Below are positions 54,747-63,288 of a stretch of 64,000 bases of DNA, piece by piece; within the stretch, counting starts at the first letter, position 1, and the number at the start of each line of letters is the position of its first letter. A program made the position numbers and the translations under genes. Origin of the DNA: Leptolyngbya sp. PCC 7375 (GTDB lineage Bacteria > Cyanobacteriota > Cyanobacteriia > Phormidesmidales > Phormidesmidaceae); the NCBI RefSeq assembly GCF_000316115.1, contig NZ_JH993797.1:4450486-4514485 (forward strand), in the 5' to 3' direction. Below the pieces are notes generated by a model. That model was not told where the DNA came from. It searched no databases and saw nothing but the letters and a program-made list of their open reading frames with translations.

Positions 54747-54809
54747 GTGGCTAGGGCAGTTATTCCTTTTTTGTGCTGTCAACTGTTATCGATTGATCAG
54801 GCTCGAATT

Positions 54810-55139
54810 ATGCTCTCCTTAACAAAAGAATACCGATGTGATGCGACTACTTTGTCACATCGAGAAATCGTAGTACTAAATCTCCTCATTAAGGTTCTTT
54901 TAGAAGCGTGGTTTAAAGGGTTTCGACAATCTCACCCTTCTCCTACAAACAGCTACTTAGAAGGTGTTGGTACGGCGGATACTGAGATTACCTCCTGCAA
55001 GCGAGGTCGGGTTAGGCTCAATGGTTCCTGGTGGTCAGCCTTATCCAATAGCAATATGACTATTTATCCTGGCCAGAAAGTCCGTGTTACAAGTCGCCAG
55101 AGTCATACCTTGCTGGTTGAACTATCTCAGTACGGCTGA
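54810..55139 (+). CDS. NfeD-like C-terminal (OB-fold) domain protein
   Basis: 109 residues from the ATG at 54810; a GTG at 54747 is possible but gives a Cys/Leu-rich N-terminus. The C-terminal half, EGVGTADTEITSCKRGRVRL, then NGSWWSALSNSNMTIYPGQK and VRVTSRQSHTLLVE, matches the soluble OB-fold domain of NfeD proteins, which associate with SPFH/stomatin proteins. The membrane part of NfeD is missing. No SPFH gene is visible nearby. Next gene is 46 bp downstream. Confidence 0.68.
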   Translation: MLSLTKEYRCDATTLSHREIVVLNLLIKVLLEAWFKGFRQSHPSPTNSYLEGVGTADTEITSCKRGRVRLNGSWWSALSNSNMTIYPGQKVRVTSRQSHTLLVELSQYG

Positions 55140-55185
55140 GAAAGATTCTGTTCATTTTAATAGTTATCTCAATCAGGTGGCATTT

Positions 55186-55398
55186 ATGAAAGAGAAAGTA
55201 CTGGTGATTTCTGACATTTCTGACATTGTTTATGCTTGTCCAAAATGTTCAAAGATGTCTTTGGTGAAAATAGGCCCTGATTTATATCAATGCGTTGATT
55301 GTAAGCCCCCGCAAGAGCAGACCTCTGATGCCCATAATAGTTTTACTGGGTTTGTTCTTGGATTGATGGGTTGGTTGATGCTTCTCTTGCTACCCTAA
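55186..55398 (+). CDS. Zinc-ribbon membrane protein
   Basis: 70 residues from the ATG at 55186, preceded by CAGGTGGCATTT. Zinc-ribbon pair CPKC (about 17-20) and CVDC (about 36-39). A linker is followed by one C-terminal hydrophobic helix (FTGFVLGLMGWLMLLLLP), a tail-anchored layout. An upstream in-frame methionine at 55084 overlaps the previous gene and is not favoured. Function unknown. It probably forms a small operon with the NfeD-like gene. Confidence 0.7.
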   Translation: MKEKVLVISDISDIVYACPKCSKMSLVKIGPDLYQCVDCKPPQEQTSDAHNSFTGFVLGLMGWLMLLLLP

Positions 55399-55459
55399 AT
55401 GTTCATGTTTGTCTCTTGTTACCTGTGTTTCGGTTTTCGACACACTAAGAAGAGACTCT

Positions 55460-55525
55460 GACTTTGTAGCCCCTGGTAATCATGCTGTTTCGATTAGTGT
55501 TTTGTGATTGCTGAGCTACAAAGTC
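55460..55525. repeat. 11-bp inverted repeat around a structured loop
   Basis: GACTTTGTAGC (55460-55470) and its exact complement GCTACAAAGTC (55515-55525) enclose 44 bp in which AATCA and TGATT can pair. It lies in the 427-bp gap before raf1 (55399-55825), which holds no ORF. It could be a structured RNA element, a terminator for the zinc-ribbon gene (no T run follows), or the ends of a decayed insertion. Confidence 0.5.
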
Positions 55526-55825
55526 GACAATTTCATTGGGTAAAAGCTTAATTGATTCAAAGCAAAAGCATGGTCATGAATGGTTTGAATGTCTGTCCAT
55601 CTTTTCGTGGGGTTTTGTCCGTAATTGTATAGACCAGCCAAAACACGTGACTCTAGTTTGAAAGTTTGAATATGCATTGGTCGTGGATGTCTATATATGC
55701 TTACGGTTGCAATCCCTCAGACTAGAATCATTGAGAAGCTATTACCGTAAAAAAATTAGTGACTCTTGTGTTGTGGTTAGCTATCCGCGATAAAGTCGAG
55801 AAACACTTTTCGTCTGACGATTACG

Positions 55826-56899
55826 ATGACCACCCCTGCTCCTAATTCACCCTCTGCTGATACGGAAGCTCTAATTCTGCAATTGCGGCGTAAACAAGGC
55901 AATTGGGTTGACTGGGCAATGGCTTGCCAGATTTTACAGAAGTCTGGCATGTCGCCCCAAGCGATTTTTGAAGGTACTGGATTTGAGCCAATTCAGCAGA
56001 ATCAAATTATGGTGGCGGGGCAGGTCTATCAGTCCATTCTTGGCGGTGCTGTTGCAAAACCCGTGCTAGAGCACTTCACCGCCCAAGGGAGTGACTCGCT
56101 CTATGAACTGCGGATCTTATCTAAGGATGATCGAGCTCAGGCGGTTCAGTTTATCTATGACCAGGGTCTAGATTCTGAGCAAGTGCGCGATGTGGCTAAG
56201 GCCCTGAAGGAGTTTTCTTACCGTAATGACCCGCCGCCTGGTTTTACCAATCATCCAGGGGATGCGGTGGCATTTTCCTACTGGAGTTTTGCACGGCAGA
56301 CGTCTGATCTGCAGGCTCGGTCACGGCTGATTGCGCAGGGGTTACGGTTTGCCCACAGTTTGGGGGCTCGTGAAGCCATTGAGAAACTACTCACTGATTT
56401 TGCTGTAGTCAAGGCTAAGACTGCACCTCGACTACCTCTATTTCGGATAGAGACAGATACTGATGTGCCATTTGTGGTGCCAATGGTCGGGCAGTGGCCA
56501 ATGTCAGCTGAGGTTTTTCAGGCTGTGCCCAAGATGGAACCAGACGGTGCGTTTGGTGTGGTGAAATCTGCGGGTGAACAGGCTTGGGTGCCGGTGCCAG
56601 GATGGCAGGTGGTGTTGACAGCGCAGGATGCGATCGCATTCCTCATGCCTTTCCATGATCTGCCCAATCAAGCCGATAGTACGATCTCAGAGACAGTATT
56701 GATCCTTGTGGATCGCCAACAGCAAGCTTGGGATGATAGCAGCTATTTTCTGGTCAGTGACGATAGCGATCAGCTAGCTATACGCTGGTTTGATACAGAA
56801 CCTGGTATGTCCCTATTGGGTCGAGTCATCGTTATCGTACGACCCAAGAAAGTTCTGGACGCAGCCTATACCCAAGAACTTTGGCAAATTGACGAATAG
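55826..56899 (+). CDS. raf1: RuBisCO accumulation factor 1
   Basis: 357 residues, family length. Raf1 binds RbcL dimers and drives RbcL8 assembly in carbon fixation. An N-terminal alpha-helical domain (LRRKQGNWVDWAMACQILQK, SGMSPQAIFEGTGFEPIQQN, then QIMVAGQVYQSI) is followed by a helical linker and the C-terminal beta-rich dimerisation domain (about 200-357, LPLFRIETDTDVPFVVPMVG, PVPGWQVVLTAQDAIAF). Found only in oxygenic phototrophs. Its presence is the best single proof of a cyanobacterial source. Confidence 0.96.
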   Translation: MTTPAPNSPSADTEALILQLRRKQGNWVDWAMACQILQKSGMSPQAIFEGTGFEPIQQNQIMVAGQVYQSILGGAVAKPVLEHFTAQGSDSLYELRILSKDDRAQAVQFIYDQGLDSEQVRDVAKALKEFSYRNDPPPGFTNHPGDAVAFSYWSFARQTSDLQARSRLIAQGLRFAHSLGAREAIEKLLTDFAVVKAKTAPRLPLFRIETDTDVPFVVPMVGQWPMSAEVFQAVPKMEPDGAFGVVKSAGEQAWVPVPGWQVVLTAQDAIAFLMPFHDLPNQADSTISETVLILVDRQQQAWDDSSYFLVSDDSDQLAIRWFDTEPGMSLLGRVIVIVRPKKVLDAAYTQELWQIDE

Positions 56900-56945
56900 C
56901 TACTGCTGACTTGAAGGCATAAACGCCGATGACTTAGGAGGAATT

Positions 56946-57176
56946 ATGGCTCTAGAACGTCGACTATCACGGGCAATGTTTGAGGCCACTGAGCTAGTGG
57001 AACTGCGGCAAATTTGCTTTACCCCAGGTCGTGTCTTTGAACCCGGTAAATACATTACTGGGGACTTACCAGATGTTGCATTCACCATGGGCCTGGTGGA
57101 AAAACTGCCCCCAGTGCGCGGTAAGAGTGAAGAGGTGGCTGAGTCGGAAGACGTTATCAATACAACCGAAGAATAA
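56946..57176 (+). CDS. Small conserved protein downstream of raf1
   Basis: 76 residues with RBS TTAGGAGGAATT. The segment ELRQICFTPGRVFEPGKYIT, then DLPDVAFTMGLVEKLPPV has a strand-rich look; the C-terminus is acidic (KSEEVAESEDVINTTEE). No named domain. It starts 46 bp after raf1, possibly cotranscribed. The function cannot be stated. Confidence 0.8.
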   Translation: MALERRLSRAMFEATELVELRQICFTPGRVFEPGKYITGDLPDVAFTMGLVEKLPPVRGKSEEVAESEDVINTTEE

Positions 57177-57203
57177 CTCTTTGGGGCGACAGCGTAATGC
57201 GGG

Positions 57204-57875
57204 ATGTTTTCCATAAGCCTACCTTCATGGCCTAAATTGATACCCCAAAGCAGAAAACAAAACCAAAAAGGAGCTAGGTCTATCTATACGCGTCCGTTAG
57301 CCAAATTAATTGAAGAATTTCAGCGATTGCCAGGTGTGGGGCCTAAAACTGCCCAGCGTCTGGCGTTGTATATTCTTAAACGCCCTGAAGCCGAAGTCCG
57401 AGCCCTGGCCCAGGCGCTGGTAGATGCCAAACAGCAGGTGGGTCAGTGCTCAATTTGCTTTCATCTATCGGCGGACCCCGTGTGTGATATCTGTCGCTCT
57501 ACACGTCGGGACAATCAGACTCTTTGTGTTGTGGCAGATTCCCGCGATGTCATTGCCATTGAGCGCACCAGAGAATTTAAGGGCAAATACCATGTGCTGG
57601 GCGGTCTCATTTCACCGATGGATGGCATTGGTCCAGAGCAGCTGACTATTGGTCAACTGGTACACCGGGTCAACAAAGACGATATTGGAGAAGTGATTTT
57701 GGCCATCAGCCCTAGCATTGAGGGAGATACCACAACGCTGTATGTGGGACAGTTGCTCAAGCCATTTACGAAAGTGACTCGTATCGCCTTTGGTTTGCCC
57801 ATGGGGGGCGATTTGGAATATGCAGACGAAGTAACCCTAGCCCGAGCGTTAGAAGGACGCCAGGCTTTAGGTTAG
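57204..57875 (+). CDS. recR: Recombination mediator RecR
   Basis: Up to 223 residues from the ATG at 57204. The RecR family normally begins near YTRPLAKLIEEFQRLPGVGP, which here follows AAAGGAGCTAGGTCT and an ATC codon at 57282, giving 197 residues (family size). The 26-residue leader has no conservation, so true initiation may be at that codon or at a TTG at 57237. RecR helps load RecA with RecFO. Zinc site CSICFHL...CDIC, the Toprim motifs LCVVADSRDVIAIERT and ISPSIEGDTTT, and IARGLP-like IAFGLPMGGDLEYADEVTLA are present. Confidence 0.94.
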   Translation: MFSISLPSWPKLIPQSRKQNQKGARSIYTRPLAKLIEEFQRLPGVGPKTAQRLALYILKRPEAEVRALAQALVDAKQQVGQCSICFHLSADPVCDICRSTRRDNQTLCVVADSRDVIAIERTREFKGKYHVLGGLISPMDGIGPEQLTIGQLVHRVNKDDIGEVILAISPSIEGDTTTLYVGQLLKPFTKVTRIAFGLPMGGDLEYADEVTLARALEGRQALG

Positions 57876-57911
57876 GGCAGGTATCGCCCACCTGGCCAGG
57901 TGGCATGTTTT

Positions 57912-58469
57912 TTACCGCAGCTTCTGCTTGATGAAGGCCAAAATCTTGGCAGTCTGATTTTTTAGCATAGCGACTTCCTTTTGTAGGGTGGCGACCTGCT
58001 GTTTCAACGCAGCGATTTCAGCAGCACTTTCGCCACTGGCAGCGGCAGCGGCGGCAGGAGCAGCAGCGGCAGTACTGATTGGGCGTACCTTACGCGCTTT
58101 TACCATGGAAGCTTTGATGGCTTCAATGAGTTCTTTTTGCTCAAAAGGCTTCTGAATAAATTCAAAATATTCGAAAGGGCCTTGAATTTTTTCGGTCACT
58201 TCTTCCCGCCGCCCTGACATCAGTACGAGGGGGATTTTTTGTAGCTCTGGAGAAGCTTGGATTTCTTGGAATACTTCCCATCCACTCATACGCGGCAGCA
58301 AGAAATCGAGCATGATCAGGTTAGGCTTTTGGTTGCGAATGGCGTCTAACCCTTCAACGCCGTCAGTGGCTTCAATCACCTCGAAGTTACCCTGGGGCAA
58401 CATATCCCGGACGCGCATGCGGATCACTCGGCTATCATCGATAACTAAAATCTTATGACTTGCTGCCAC
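57912..58469 (-). CDS. CheY-like response regulator with Ala-rich linker and coiled coil
   Basis: 185 residues with a GTG start at 58469 after AGGAGTTAGTC. REC domain at 1-122: acidic VIDDSR, phospho-acceptor Asp in LIMLDFLLPRMSG, Ser in LVLMSGRREE and Lys in FIQKPFEQ. Then an Ala/Pro-rich linker (AAAAPAAAAAASGESAA) and a C-terminal coiled coil IAALKQQVATLQKEVAMLKN. No output enzyme or DNA-binding domain, so signalling by protein interaction or oligomerisation is likely (inference). Convergent with recR. Confidence 0.9.
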   Translation of the reverse strand: MAASHKILVIDDSRVIRMRVRDMLPQGNFEVIEATDGVEGLDAIRNQKPNLIMLDFLLPRMSGWEVFQEIQASPELQKIPLVLMSGRREEVTEKIQGPFEYFEFIQKPFEQKELIEAIKASMVKARKVRPISTAAAAPAAAAAASGESAAEIAALKQQVATLQKEVAMLKNQTAKILAFIKQKLR

Positions 58470-58714
58470 GACTAACTCCTAATAAATAGATAGCTACAGT
58501 TTAGGTAGGGGGACGTTGCTGATATGCTTCTGACTCAACAACGGTATAAAGCAATGTTGCCCAGGTCGGCAACGATGTAAGTCTGATCCTGACTAGTTTC
58601 TAAGAATCATATAGGATCAAAAAGGCTATAGAACGCTGCTATTAAGTCACCATCGTGTCTATGCTCGCGTAATGCCGAGGATACCCAAGTCTACTTAGAC
58701 AAGCTGATTGTGTC

Positions 58715-59626
58715 ATGGAAAGTTTATCTCAAATGCGTTCCAGTGGTGCTGCTAGGCCTGAGATTGTTCAGATGCCTGATTGGTTAAGGCGACCAATCGG
58801 TCGGGCTAGCGAACTGTCGACGGTCCAAAAAATTATTAAACAGAGACAGATCCATACGATTTGTGAGGAGGGGCGATGTCCTAATCGCAGTGAGTGTTAC
58901 GCAAATAAAACAGCCTCATTTTTGTTAATGGGGCCTACATGCACCCGTTCCTGTGCATTTTGTCAGGTTGATAAAGGTCATGCGCCCATGCCCCTCGACC
59001 CTGAAGAGCCTCAAAAAGTGGCCGAATCGATTAAATTACTAGGTCTCAAGTATGTGGTTCTGACATCGGTGGCGCGGGATGATTTGCCTGACCAAGGTGC
59101 AGGCTGGTTTGTGGCGACTATGATGGCTATTCGTTCAGTGAGCCCAGATACCCAAATTGAGTTGCTAACACCTGACTTTTGGGGTGGGCCTAACTCTGCT
59201 GAGCATCAGCGGCAACGGCTAGCGATGGTTGTGGACGCTAGGCCCGCTTGCTTTAATCACAATGTGGAAACTGTCGAGCGTTTGCAGGATCCGGTGCGAC
59301 GTGGTGCTAAGTATCGACGATCTCTAGAGGTGCTGCGCTATGTGAAGGAATTGGATGCGTCTATTCCAACTAAGTCTGGTCTTATGCTGGGCCATGGCGA
59401 AACCGAAGATGAGCTGGTACAGGCAATGAAGGATTTGCGAGCGGTGGGCTGCGATCGCATCACCCTCGGCCAATACATGCGCCCATCCCTAGCCCATTTA
59501 CCCGTTCAACGCTATTGGACCCCCGATGAATTTGACCACTTGGGCACCATTGCCCGTGACCTGGGCTTTTCCCAGGTTCGCTCCGGTCCATTGGTGCGCA
59601 GTTCCTACCATGCCGGTGAAGAATAA
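58715..59626 (+). CDS. lipA: Lipoyl synthase
   Basis: 303 residues. A radical-SAM enzyme that inserts two sulfurs into protein-bound octanoyl groups. Both clusters are visible: auxiliary Cx4Cx5C at Cys50, Cys55, Cys61 (TICEEGRCPNRSEC), and the SAM Cx3Cx2C at Cys76, Cys80, Cys83 (CTRSCAFC). LTSVARDDLPDQGAGWF and the end VRSSYHAGEE are also family hallmarks. The stop TAA lies in a 43-bp palindrome. The upstream gap holds its promoter. Confidence 0.97.
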   Translation: MESLSQMRSSGAARPEIVQMPDWLRRPIGRASELSTVQKIIKQRQIHTICEEGRCPNRSECYANKTASFLLMGPTCTRSCAFCQVDKGHAPMPLDPEEPQKVAESIKLLGLKYVVLTSVARDDLPDQGAGWFVATMMAIRSVSPDTQIELLTPDFWGGPNSAEHQRQRLAMVVDARPACFNHNVETVERLQDPVRRGAKYRRSLEVLRYVKELDASIPTKSGLMLGHGETEDELVQAMKDLRAVGCDRITLGQYMRPSLAHLPVQRYWTPDEFDHLGTIARDLGFSQVRSGPLVRSSYHAGEE

Positions 59627-59663
59627 CCTGGAGGGTGGGCACTGCCCACCCTCCAGGTTATTC
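59621..59663. terminator. 43-bp palindrome shared by two convergent stop codons
   Basis: GAATAACCTGGAGGGTGGGC and its exact complement flank a 3-nt centre. Both convergent genes end with GAATAA inside this palindrome: lipA on the plus strand (stop 59624-59626) and the DUF3122-like gene on the minus strand (stop 59658-59660). The strong GC stem should block transcription from both sides. No T run is present. Confidence 0.8.
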
Positions 59664-60224
59664 GATTGTTTGTGCCGCCAATTCCCGCCATTCTTTAACT
59701 GCATAGGGCGGCACAATTATTTCACTAGGAGCTTTTCCCTGTAGCGGCACCGCTAAGGTTAACGGAATTGCCTTCTGCAAGTTGTCCATTACAGGGGTGA
59801 AATCGTACTGATTGGTATTTTTGGGTAAAGCGGGTGTCGGCGGATCAAGCTTAGGGTTGACCTGCCACTCCAAGGCAGTGCCCGTGTTGATGGTCAACGG
59901 TTTTTGTGGGTCGACATCGGCAACGCCAGGGAAGCCCACCAGACGCAAATATAGGCCATCTAAACCATCGGGACGATAGCGCTTGAACAAAATCGCCTGC
60001 CATGAGTGGTCGTTGCGATCGCGAAGACTTTGTTGCGATCGCAATGTGGTTTGACCAGGGCGCTCGTGATACACATGCACCGAGGCTAAGGCTGGAGGTG
60101 CTAGCAGAAAAAACTGCAAGCAGAGACAAATGAAAATACCAAGCAGCTGCCGAACCATAGAATGTCGTGAAATATCCCTTTTAGGATAAATCGAATTCAT
60201 TTGGGTGCAGAATTGATTAATCAT
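59658..60224 (-). CDS. DUF3122-like exported protein
   Basis: Up to 188 residues; the ATG at 60224 lies in a palindromic hairpin, so 60200 (MNSIYPKRD) or 60158 (MVRQLLGIF) may be the true start, giving 180 or 166 residues. The signal-like helix GIFICLCLQFFLLAPPALAS is followed by VHVYHERPGQTTLRSQQSLR, YRPDGLDGLYLRLVGFPGVA and a C-terminal FTPVMDNLQKAIPLTLAVPL. This layout is that of the cyanobacterial DUF3122 family of exported proteins with unknown function. The stop is inside the palindrome shared with lipA. Confidence 0.85.
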   Translation of the reverse strand: MINQFCTQMNSIYPKRDISRHSMVRQLLGIFICLCLQFFLLAPPALASVHVYHERPGQTTLRSQQSLRDRNDHSWQAILFKRYRPDGLDGLYLRLVGFPGVADVDPQKPLTINTGTALEWQVNPKLDPPTPALPKNTNQYDFTPVMDNLQKAIPLTLAVPLQGKAPSEIIVPPYAVKEWRELAAQTIE

Positions 60225-60256
60225 TGTAGGGAGGTTCCATGGAACCTCCCTACAAT
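60223..60256. repeat. Perfect 34-bp palindrome
   Basis: ATTGTAGGGAGGTTC and its exact complement meet at CCATGG, the same design as the 34-bp palindrome at 5032-5065 with a related core. It lies between the TPR gene's stop (60274) and the codirectional DUF3122-like gene. Probably an mRNA hairpin or terminator; the T run is absent. Confidence 0.75.
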
Positions 60257-60273
60257 CATTTTGCCTATGGTTT

Positions 60274-61812
60274 CTATAGTTTATTTAAGGCATCTAACAC
60301 TAGCCGATAGCGGTTGGCTTCATTATTGGTCAGGTAAAGGCTGCCTGCTTTCTCTAGGTCAGTAACTGCCGCGCGTCTGTTACCCATCCGAGCATTGGTA
60401 ATGCCACGGTAATAGAACACATCTGCGTCTAAGACATTCGCTGTAATAACTGCTGAGAAGTCAGTGTATGCGCTCTGATAGTCGCCTGATTCATAATGCA
60501 TGCGCCCACGGCTAGCGTAGGCATTCCAATAGGCACTATTCAGATTGATAGCAGTGCTGTAATCGCTCAAGGCGCTAAAGCTGTCACCTAAATCAGCAAA
60601 GGCGTCACCACGATACTTATAGGAAGGTGCATGCTCAGGATCCAGAGCCAGAGCTGCTGTATAGTCGCTAATAGCAGCCTGTTGCTCTCCAGCCTCTAAA
60701 TATGCATTACCTCTTCTATAGTAGGCTTCAGCAGAGTCAGGAGACAGTTCTAATACCTTCGAAAAGTCGTTAATGGCATCTGCTGTATTACTTGATGATG
60801 CAAAAACTTGTCCACGAACCAGGTAAGCATCAGCATTGCCAGGTTCTAAGGTCAGCACTTGATTGAGATCTGCAATTGCTGCTTGGGGGCGAGCCTCAGA
60901 AATAAGGGCGAAGCTGCGGTTGTAGTATGCTTCGACATTGTTTTCATCAATGTCGATGGCTTCGTTGAAATCCTGTAGTGCTTCTCTGGTGTCACCAACG
61001 GTGTAGTAGGTAGCACCGCGATTGATAAAGGTTGCTGCGTTATCATCGTCCAGCTCAATGGATTGCGTGAAATCACTAATGGCACTTGCTGGACTGTTCA
61101 GTGCTTTGAAAACTAAGCCTCGATGGAAGTAAGCCGATGCATTGCTGGGATCGAGTTGAACCGCGTCATTTAGGTATTCCAAGGCAATTTGCTGATTCCC
61201 TTGTTCAGACGCGATCAGGCCAAGATAAATGTAAGCATTGGCCGATTCAGGATCTGTTGCAATCGTGCGCTCAAAATCTGTAGTTGCCAGATCCGTACGG
61301 CCCAGGTCGTAGTAAAGGATGCCGCGATTGAGATAGGCTGTGCTGTAATTAGCATCGATTGAGATCGCCTGGTTATAGTTATCGAGGGCAGCTTCTGTAT
61401 TTTCTAAGCGGGCGAAGGCAGCACCACGAAATAGATAGGACGGTGCAAAATCAGGTTTTAGATTGATAGCTGCGTTGAATTCTTCGATGGCGGCCTCATC
61501 ATTGCCATCTTGATATTCTTCTAATCCTTCATTAAAGCGGTCTAAGTAATTTTCAGTGACGGGCTCTTCTGCCGCTGGTTCGTCCTCAGCAGCTTCCTCA
61601 TCTGGGAGAATATCTTCTTCTGGTAAAACAGGCTCTATAAACGCTGGTTGGGCTTCAGCCGGAGCCTCGGCGTCAGTATCTTGAAAGATCGTTTCTTCTT
61701 CAAATGTTTCAGCTTCGGTGGTGGCAACGGATTGAGCCATGCCTGAGGCCGTAGTACTACCGAAGAAAGCAAATGTGCTCAGAAGGAGCAGAGCAAATCG
61801 GTTCATAATCAT
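60274..61812 (-). CDS. Exported TPR protein
   Basis: 512 residues. Signal peptide at about 1-27 (ALLLLSTFAFFGSTTASGMA, then QS). A 60-residue acidic Glu/Pro/Ala region is followed by about twelve 34-residue TPRs (residues about 90-500, for example ALDNYNQAISIDANYSTAYL and AISDYTAALALDPEHAPSYK). Probably periplasmic, a protein-binding scaffold. The C-terminal AAVTDLEKAGSLYLTNNEAN helix has no separate domain. Divergent from the MATE transporter gene. Confidence 0.91.
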   Translation of the reverse strand: MIMNRFALLLLSTFAFFGSTTASGMAQSVATTEAETFEEETIFQDTDAEAPAEAQPAFIEPVLPEEDILPDEEAAEDEPAAEEPVTENYLDRFNEGLEEYQDGNDEAAIEEFNAAINLKPDFAPSYLFRGAAFARLENTEAALDNYNQAISIDANYSTAYLNRGILYYDLGRTDLATTDFERTIATDPESANAYIYLGLIASEQGNQQIALEYLNDAVQLDPSNASAYFHRGLVFKALNSPASAISDFTQSIELDDDNAATFINRGATYYTVGDTREALQDFNEAIDIDENNVEAYYNRSFALISEARPQAAIADLNQVLTLEPGNADAYLVRGQVFASSSNTADAINDFSKVLELSPDSAEAYYRRGNAYLEAGEQQAAISDYTAALALDPEHAPSYKYRGDAFADLGDSFSALSDYSTAINLNSAYWNAYASRGRMHYESGDYQSAYTDFSAVITANVLDADVFYYRGITNARMGNRRAAVTDLEKAGSLYLTNNEANRYRLVLDALNKL

Positions 61813-61917
61813 CTCTCTTAACCCCGTATCTGCATGCGTTTACTAAAACTTACCCAGAGTCGGGACTAGAGTTTCTACTTAACCAATAATTGTTGATATG
61901 AGTGGGGGTATTGGACG

Positions 61918-63288
61918 TTGGGAAAACCTTTTTGGTTAGGGGGCTTTAGCAAACTTGCGATCGCAAACATAATATCGAATCTGATGGTCCCTCTGGCCGG
62001 GTTAATCGACACTGCATTTCTCGGACACCTGGCCGACATTCGCCATCTAGCGGGTGTGGGCCTGGCGACGGTGCTGTTTAACGTGATCTACTGGAGTTTT
62101 GGCTTTTTGCGCATGGGCACCACTGGCCTCATTGCTCAAGCGGCGGGGCGAAGTGATCGCACAGAGCAATGGCGTGTGGGTCTAAGGGCGCTGATGGTGG
62201 CCTTAACCATGGGTTTGTTGATTCTGCTTTTGCAAACTCCACTGCGGGTGCTAGGGTTTGCTATTCTCCAGGCCGATGCGGATGTGCTGGATGCTGGTTT
62301 GGCCTTTTACCAGGGGCGCATCTGGGGGGCACCAGCGGTGCTCATGAACTATGTGTTGCTGGGTTGGTTGCTGGGGTTGGGCCAGGGGCGGCGAGTTTTA
62401 GCCCTGGCTGTGGTGGGTAATGGGGCTAATATCCTGCTCGACTATTGGATGATTGTGCGTTTGGGTTGGGAGAGTCATGGGGCTGGGCTGGCCACGGCTT
62501 TGAGTCAGTACGCCATGATGCTGGTGGGCGGCATCGTGCTATTGCCGTCATTACCCTGGGCTCAAATTTGGCAGCAGCGTCTGAGCCTATGGAGTCGTCA
62601 TGCTATATCAGCGTTATTTCGCCTCAATCGCGACATTATGGTGCGTACCTGGGCATTGCTGGTGAGTTTTAGCCTGTTTACGAATCTCAGCGGAGTGATG
62701 GGTACGGATACCCTTGCGGTAAATACGCTGCTGCTACAGTCGCTCATGCTCGTCAGCTATTTTCTAGATGGGATTGCGTTTGCCACTGAGGCCTATGCTG
62801 GCCAGTTTCATGGTCAGGGAAAATCGTCTGAGCTCAGGGCTTTGGCTAAGATTGGGAGCGGTATCAGTGTGGGATTGGGGGTGGGAATTGCGATCGCATT
62901 CATCACCTTTCCTCAATTTCTCTTTGGTCTGCTGACCGATCACCAAACCGTATTAGCCCAACTAAATCACTATGTTATTTGGCTGCTGCCCGTGTATGGC
63001 TTCGGAGCCATTGCCTTTATGTTAGACGGTTATTTTTTAGGCCTAACCTCTGGCACTATTCTGCGAAAGTCCACCGTTCTGGCAACGTTCTGTGGCTTTC
63101 TGCCATGGGCGTTAATCGCCTATTGGCAGAAAAATCCTCATTGCTTATGGCTAGCTATGGCCTCTTTTATGGCAATCAGAGCCATGACCTTAGCCTGGGC
63201 GGTGCCTGGCAGTTGGCAGCCTAGAGCCGAAGCGTCACCCTATTTAGGATCGCAGCGAATTTCCAATAAAAAACCATCTGGGTCGTAA
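61918..63288 (+). CDS. MATE-family efflux transporter (DinF-like)
   Basis: 456 residues from a TTG at 61918 with a GTG not seen nearby, so the start is fair. Twelve transmembrane helices, beginning FSKLAIANIISNLMVPLAGL followed by IDTAFLGHLADIRHLAGVGL. The GTTGLIAQAAGR segment is typical of the DinF subgroup, and NILLDYWMIVRLGWESHGAG matches the symmetric second half. Exports cationic or other compounds by H+ or Na+ exchange; substrate unknown. The 3' end overlaps the convergent VOC gene by 49 bp. Confidence 0.92.
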   Translation: MGKPFWLGGFSKLAIANIISNLMVPLAGLIDTAFLGHLADIRHLAGVGLATVLFNVIYWSFGFLRMGTTGLIAQAAGRSDRTEQWRVGLRALMVALTMGLLILLLQTPLRVLGFAILQADADVLDAGLAFYQGRIWGAPAVLMNYVLLGWLLGLGQGRRVLALAVVGNGANILLDYWMIVRLGWESHGAGLATALSQYAMMLVGGIVLLPSLPWAQIWQQRLSLWSRHAISALFRLNRDIMVRTWALLVSFSLFTNLSGVMGTDTLAVNTLLLQSLMLVSYFLDGIAFATEAYAGQFHGQGKSSELRALAKIGSGISVGLGVGIAIAFITFPQFLFGLLTDHQTVLAQLNHYVIWLLPVYGFGAIAFMLDGYFLGLTSGTILRKSTVLATFCGFLPWALIAYWQKNPHCLWLAMASFMAIRAMTLAWAVPGSWQPRAEASPYLGSQRISNKKPSGS

